From: Opacimonas sp964559075 | GTDB taxonomy: Bacteria > Pseudomonadota > Gammaproteobacteria > Enterobacterales > Alteromonadaceae | Reading direction: 5' to 3' | DNA: 7,600 bases | Assembly (NCBI GenBank): GCA_964559075.1 | Contig: CAZLGJ010000128.1 | Coordinates: 1-7,600 of the forward strand | In this document: positions 7,292-7,600 of the stretch, piece by piece | Position numbering within the stretch: position 1 is the first letter of the stretch | How the letters are laid out: the number at the start of each line of letters is the position of its first letter | Notes under the pieces: model-generated | Told to the model about the DNA's origin: nothing | The model's database searches: none | Seen by the model: only the letters and a program-made list of their open reading frames with translations | Made by a program: the position numbers and the translations under genes

Positions 7292-7501
7292 TTACATGCT
7301 CACTACGTTAGCAGCTTGCAGCCCCTTTTGGCCTTCTTCGATTTCAAAGGTCACTTTCTGGCCTTCTGGAAGGGTCTTGTAACCCTCACACTGAATCGCA
7401 CGATAGTGAACAAAAACGTCTTTGCCACCATTGTCTTGTGTAATAAAACCATAACCCTTTTCAGCGTTAAACCATTTGACCGAACCTGTATACTTTGACA
7501 T
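7292..7501 (-). CDS. CspA-family cold-shock protein
   Basis: A 69-residue single cold-shock domain protein, the usual length for CspA/CspE and shorter than CspD (about 74). These proteins bind single-stranded nucleic acid and act as RNA chaperones or antiterminators. The five-stranded OB fold is evident: VKWFNAEKGYGFI (8-20) holds W10, F11 and the RNP1 motif KGYGFI (15-20); VFVHY (29-33) is RNP2, with Y33 where CspA usually has F; the end EGQKVTFEIEEGQKG (46-60) and AANVVSM (63-69) aligns with CspA. A strong Shine-Dalgarno AAGGTGA precedes the ATG. Whether it is cold-induced or constitutive cannot be told: no cold-box element was recognised in the roughly 100 bases upstream, and no strong promoter either. 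It converges on fre. Confidence 0.95.
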   Translation of the reverse strand: MSKYTGSVKWFNAEKGYGFITQDNGGKDVFVHYRAIQCEGYKTLPEGQKVTFEIEEGQKGLQAANVVSM

Positions 7502-7505
7502 ATCG

Positions 7506-7512
7506 TCACCTT
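7506..7512 (-). promoter_or_regulatory. Strong Shine-Dalgarno of the cold-shock gene
   Basis: AAGGTGA on the minus strand ends 4 bases before the ATG at 7501. It is the only strong ribosome-binding site in the window and fixes the csp start. The other genes have weak or no visible sites. Confidence 0.8.
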
Positions 7513-7529
7513 GTAACTTTGTAAATAAA

Positions 7530-7600
7530 CTAACAACTTGCTAATTGCGATAAATTGCATTCGCGTTCCATGTCTTCAATCAAGGGAATTGGCGATACCT
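7530..7600 (-). CDS. Possible C-terminal end of an unidentified upstream gene (edge fragment)
   Basis: The minus strand is open from the right edge to a TAG at 7532-7530, giving about 23 residues ending in DMERECNLSQLASC. It would end 28 bases before the csp ATG. I recognise no family, and a chance open frame of this length is common. It is incompatible with the opposing frame starting at 7570, so at most one is likely real. Confidence 0.15.
   Translation of the reverse strand, partial: VSPIPLIEDMERECNLSQLASC
7570..7600 (+). CDS. Possible start of a gene divergent from csp (edge fragment)
   Basis: ATG 7570 opens a frame reading MSSIKGIGDT to the right edge. It would be divergent from csp with a 68-base gap, a plausible layout for a monocistronic cold-shock gene. 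No Shine-Dalgarno is visible just upstream (GCGTTCC), and ten residues are too few to identify a product. Confidence 0.2.
   Translation, partial: MSSIKGIGDT

Overview
The window comes from a gammaproteobacterium of moderate GC (estimated by eye at just under 50%). It matches the Vibrio / Shewanella / Alteromonadales type, with a sodium-driven polar flagellum. The evidence is a MotX-type T-ring protein next to RNase R, a UbiD and Fre pair very close to the E. coli proteins in order and sequence, and a CspA-family cold-shock protein. I cannot name the genus. No mobile elements, tRNAs, rRNAs, CRISPR arrays or gene-free stretches over 300 bases were seen.

Left half, minus strand (transcribed right to left from about 4870 to the left edge): motX (4846-4130), then a membrane-bound sensor diguanylate cyclase (4051-2417), then rnr (2368 to beyond position 1). 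The region upstream of motX carries an exact match to the flagellar sigma-28 promoter consensus (TAAA-N15-GCCGATAA). The cyclase has no good promoter of its own, so it is probably co-transcribed with motX. The 48-base gap before rnr contains an extended -10 promoter, which would let the housekeeping nuclease be made independently.

Right half, plus strand: ubiD (4987-6480) and fre (6506-7195) lie 25 bases apart and probably form an operon for ubiquinone synthesis and flavin reduction. It is driven by an extended -10 promoter (TGTTATAAT) that diverges from motX. A CspA-type cold-shock gene (7501-7292, minus) converges on fre. An imperfect inverted repeat in the 96 bases between them may terminate one or both transcripts. 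The last 100 bases hold only the csp leader and two weak fragmentary reading frames.

Most of the window is conserved housekeeping sequence. The part most worth attention is the c-di-GMP cyclase placed between motX and rnr downstream of a sigma-28 promoter. It has a PhoR-like periplasmic sensor, a GAF-like domain with Cys/His residues, an intact GGEEF active site and a degenerate inhibitory site. This arrangement could tie second-messenger synthesis to completion of the flagellum.
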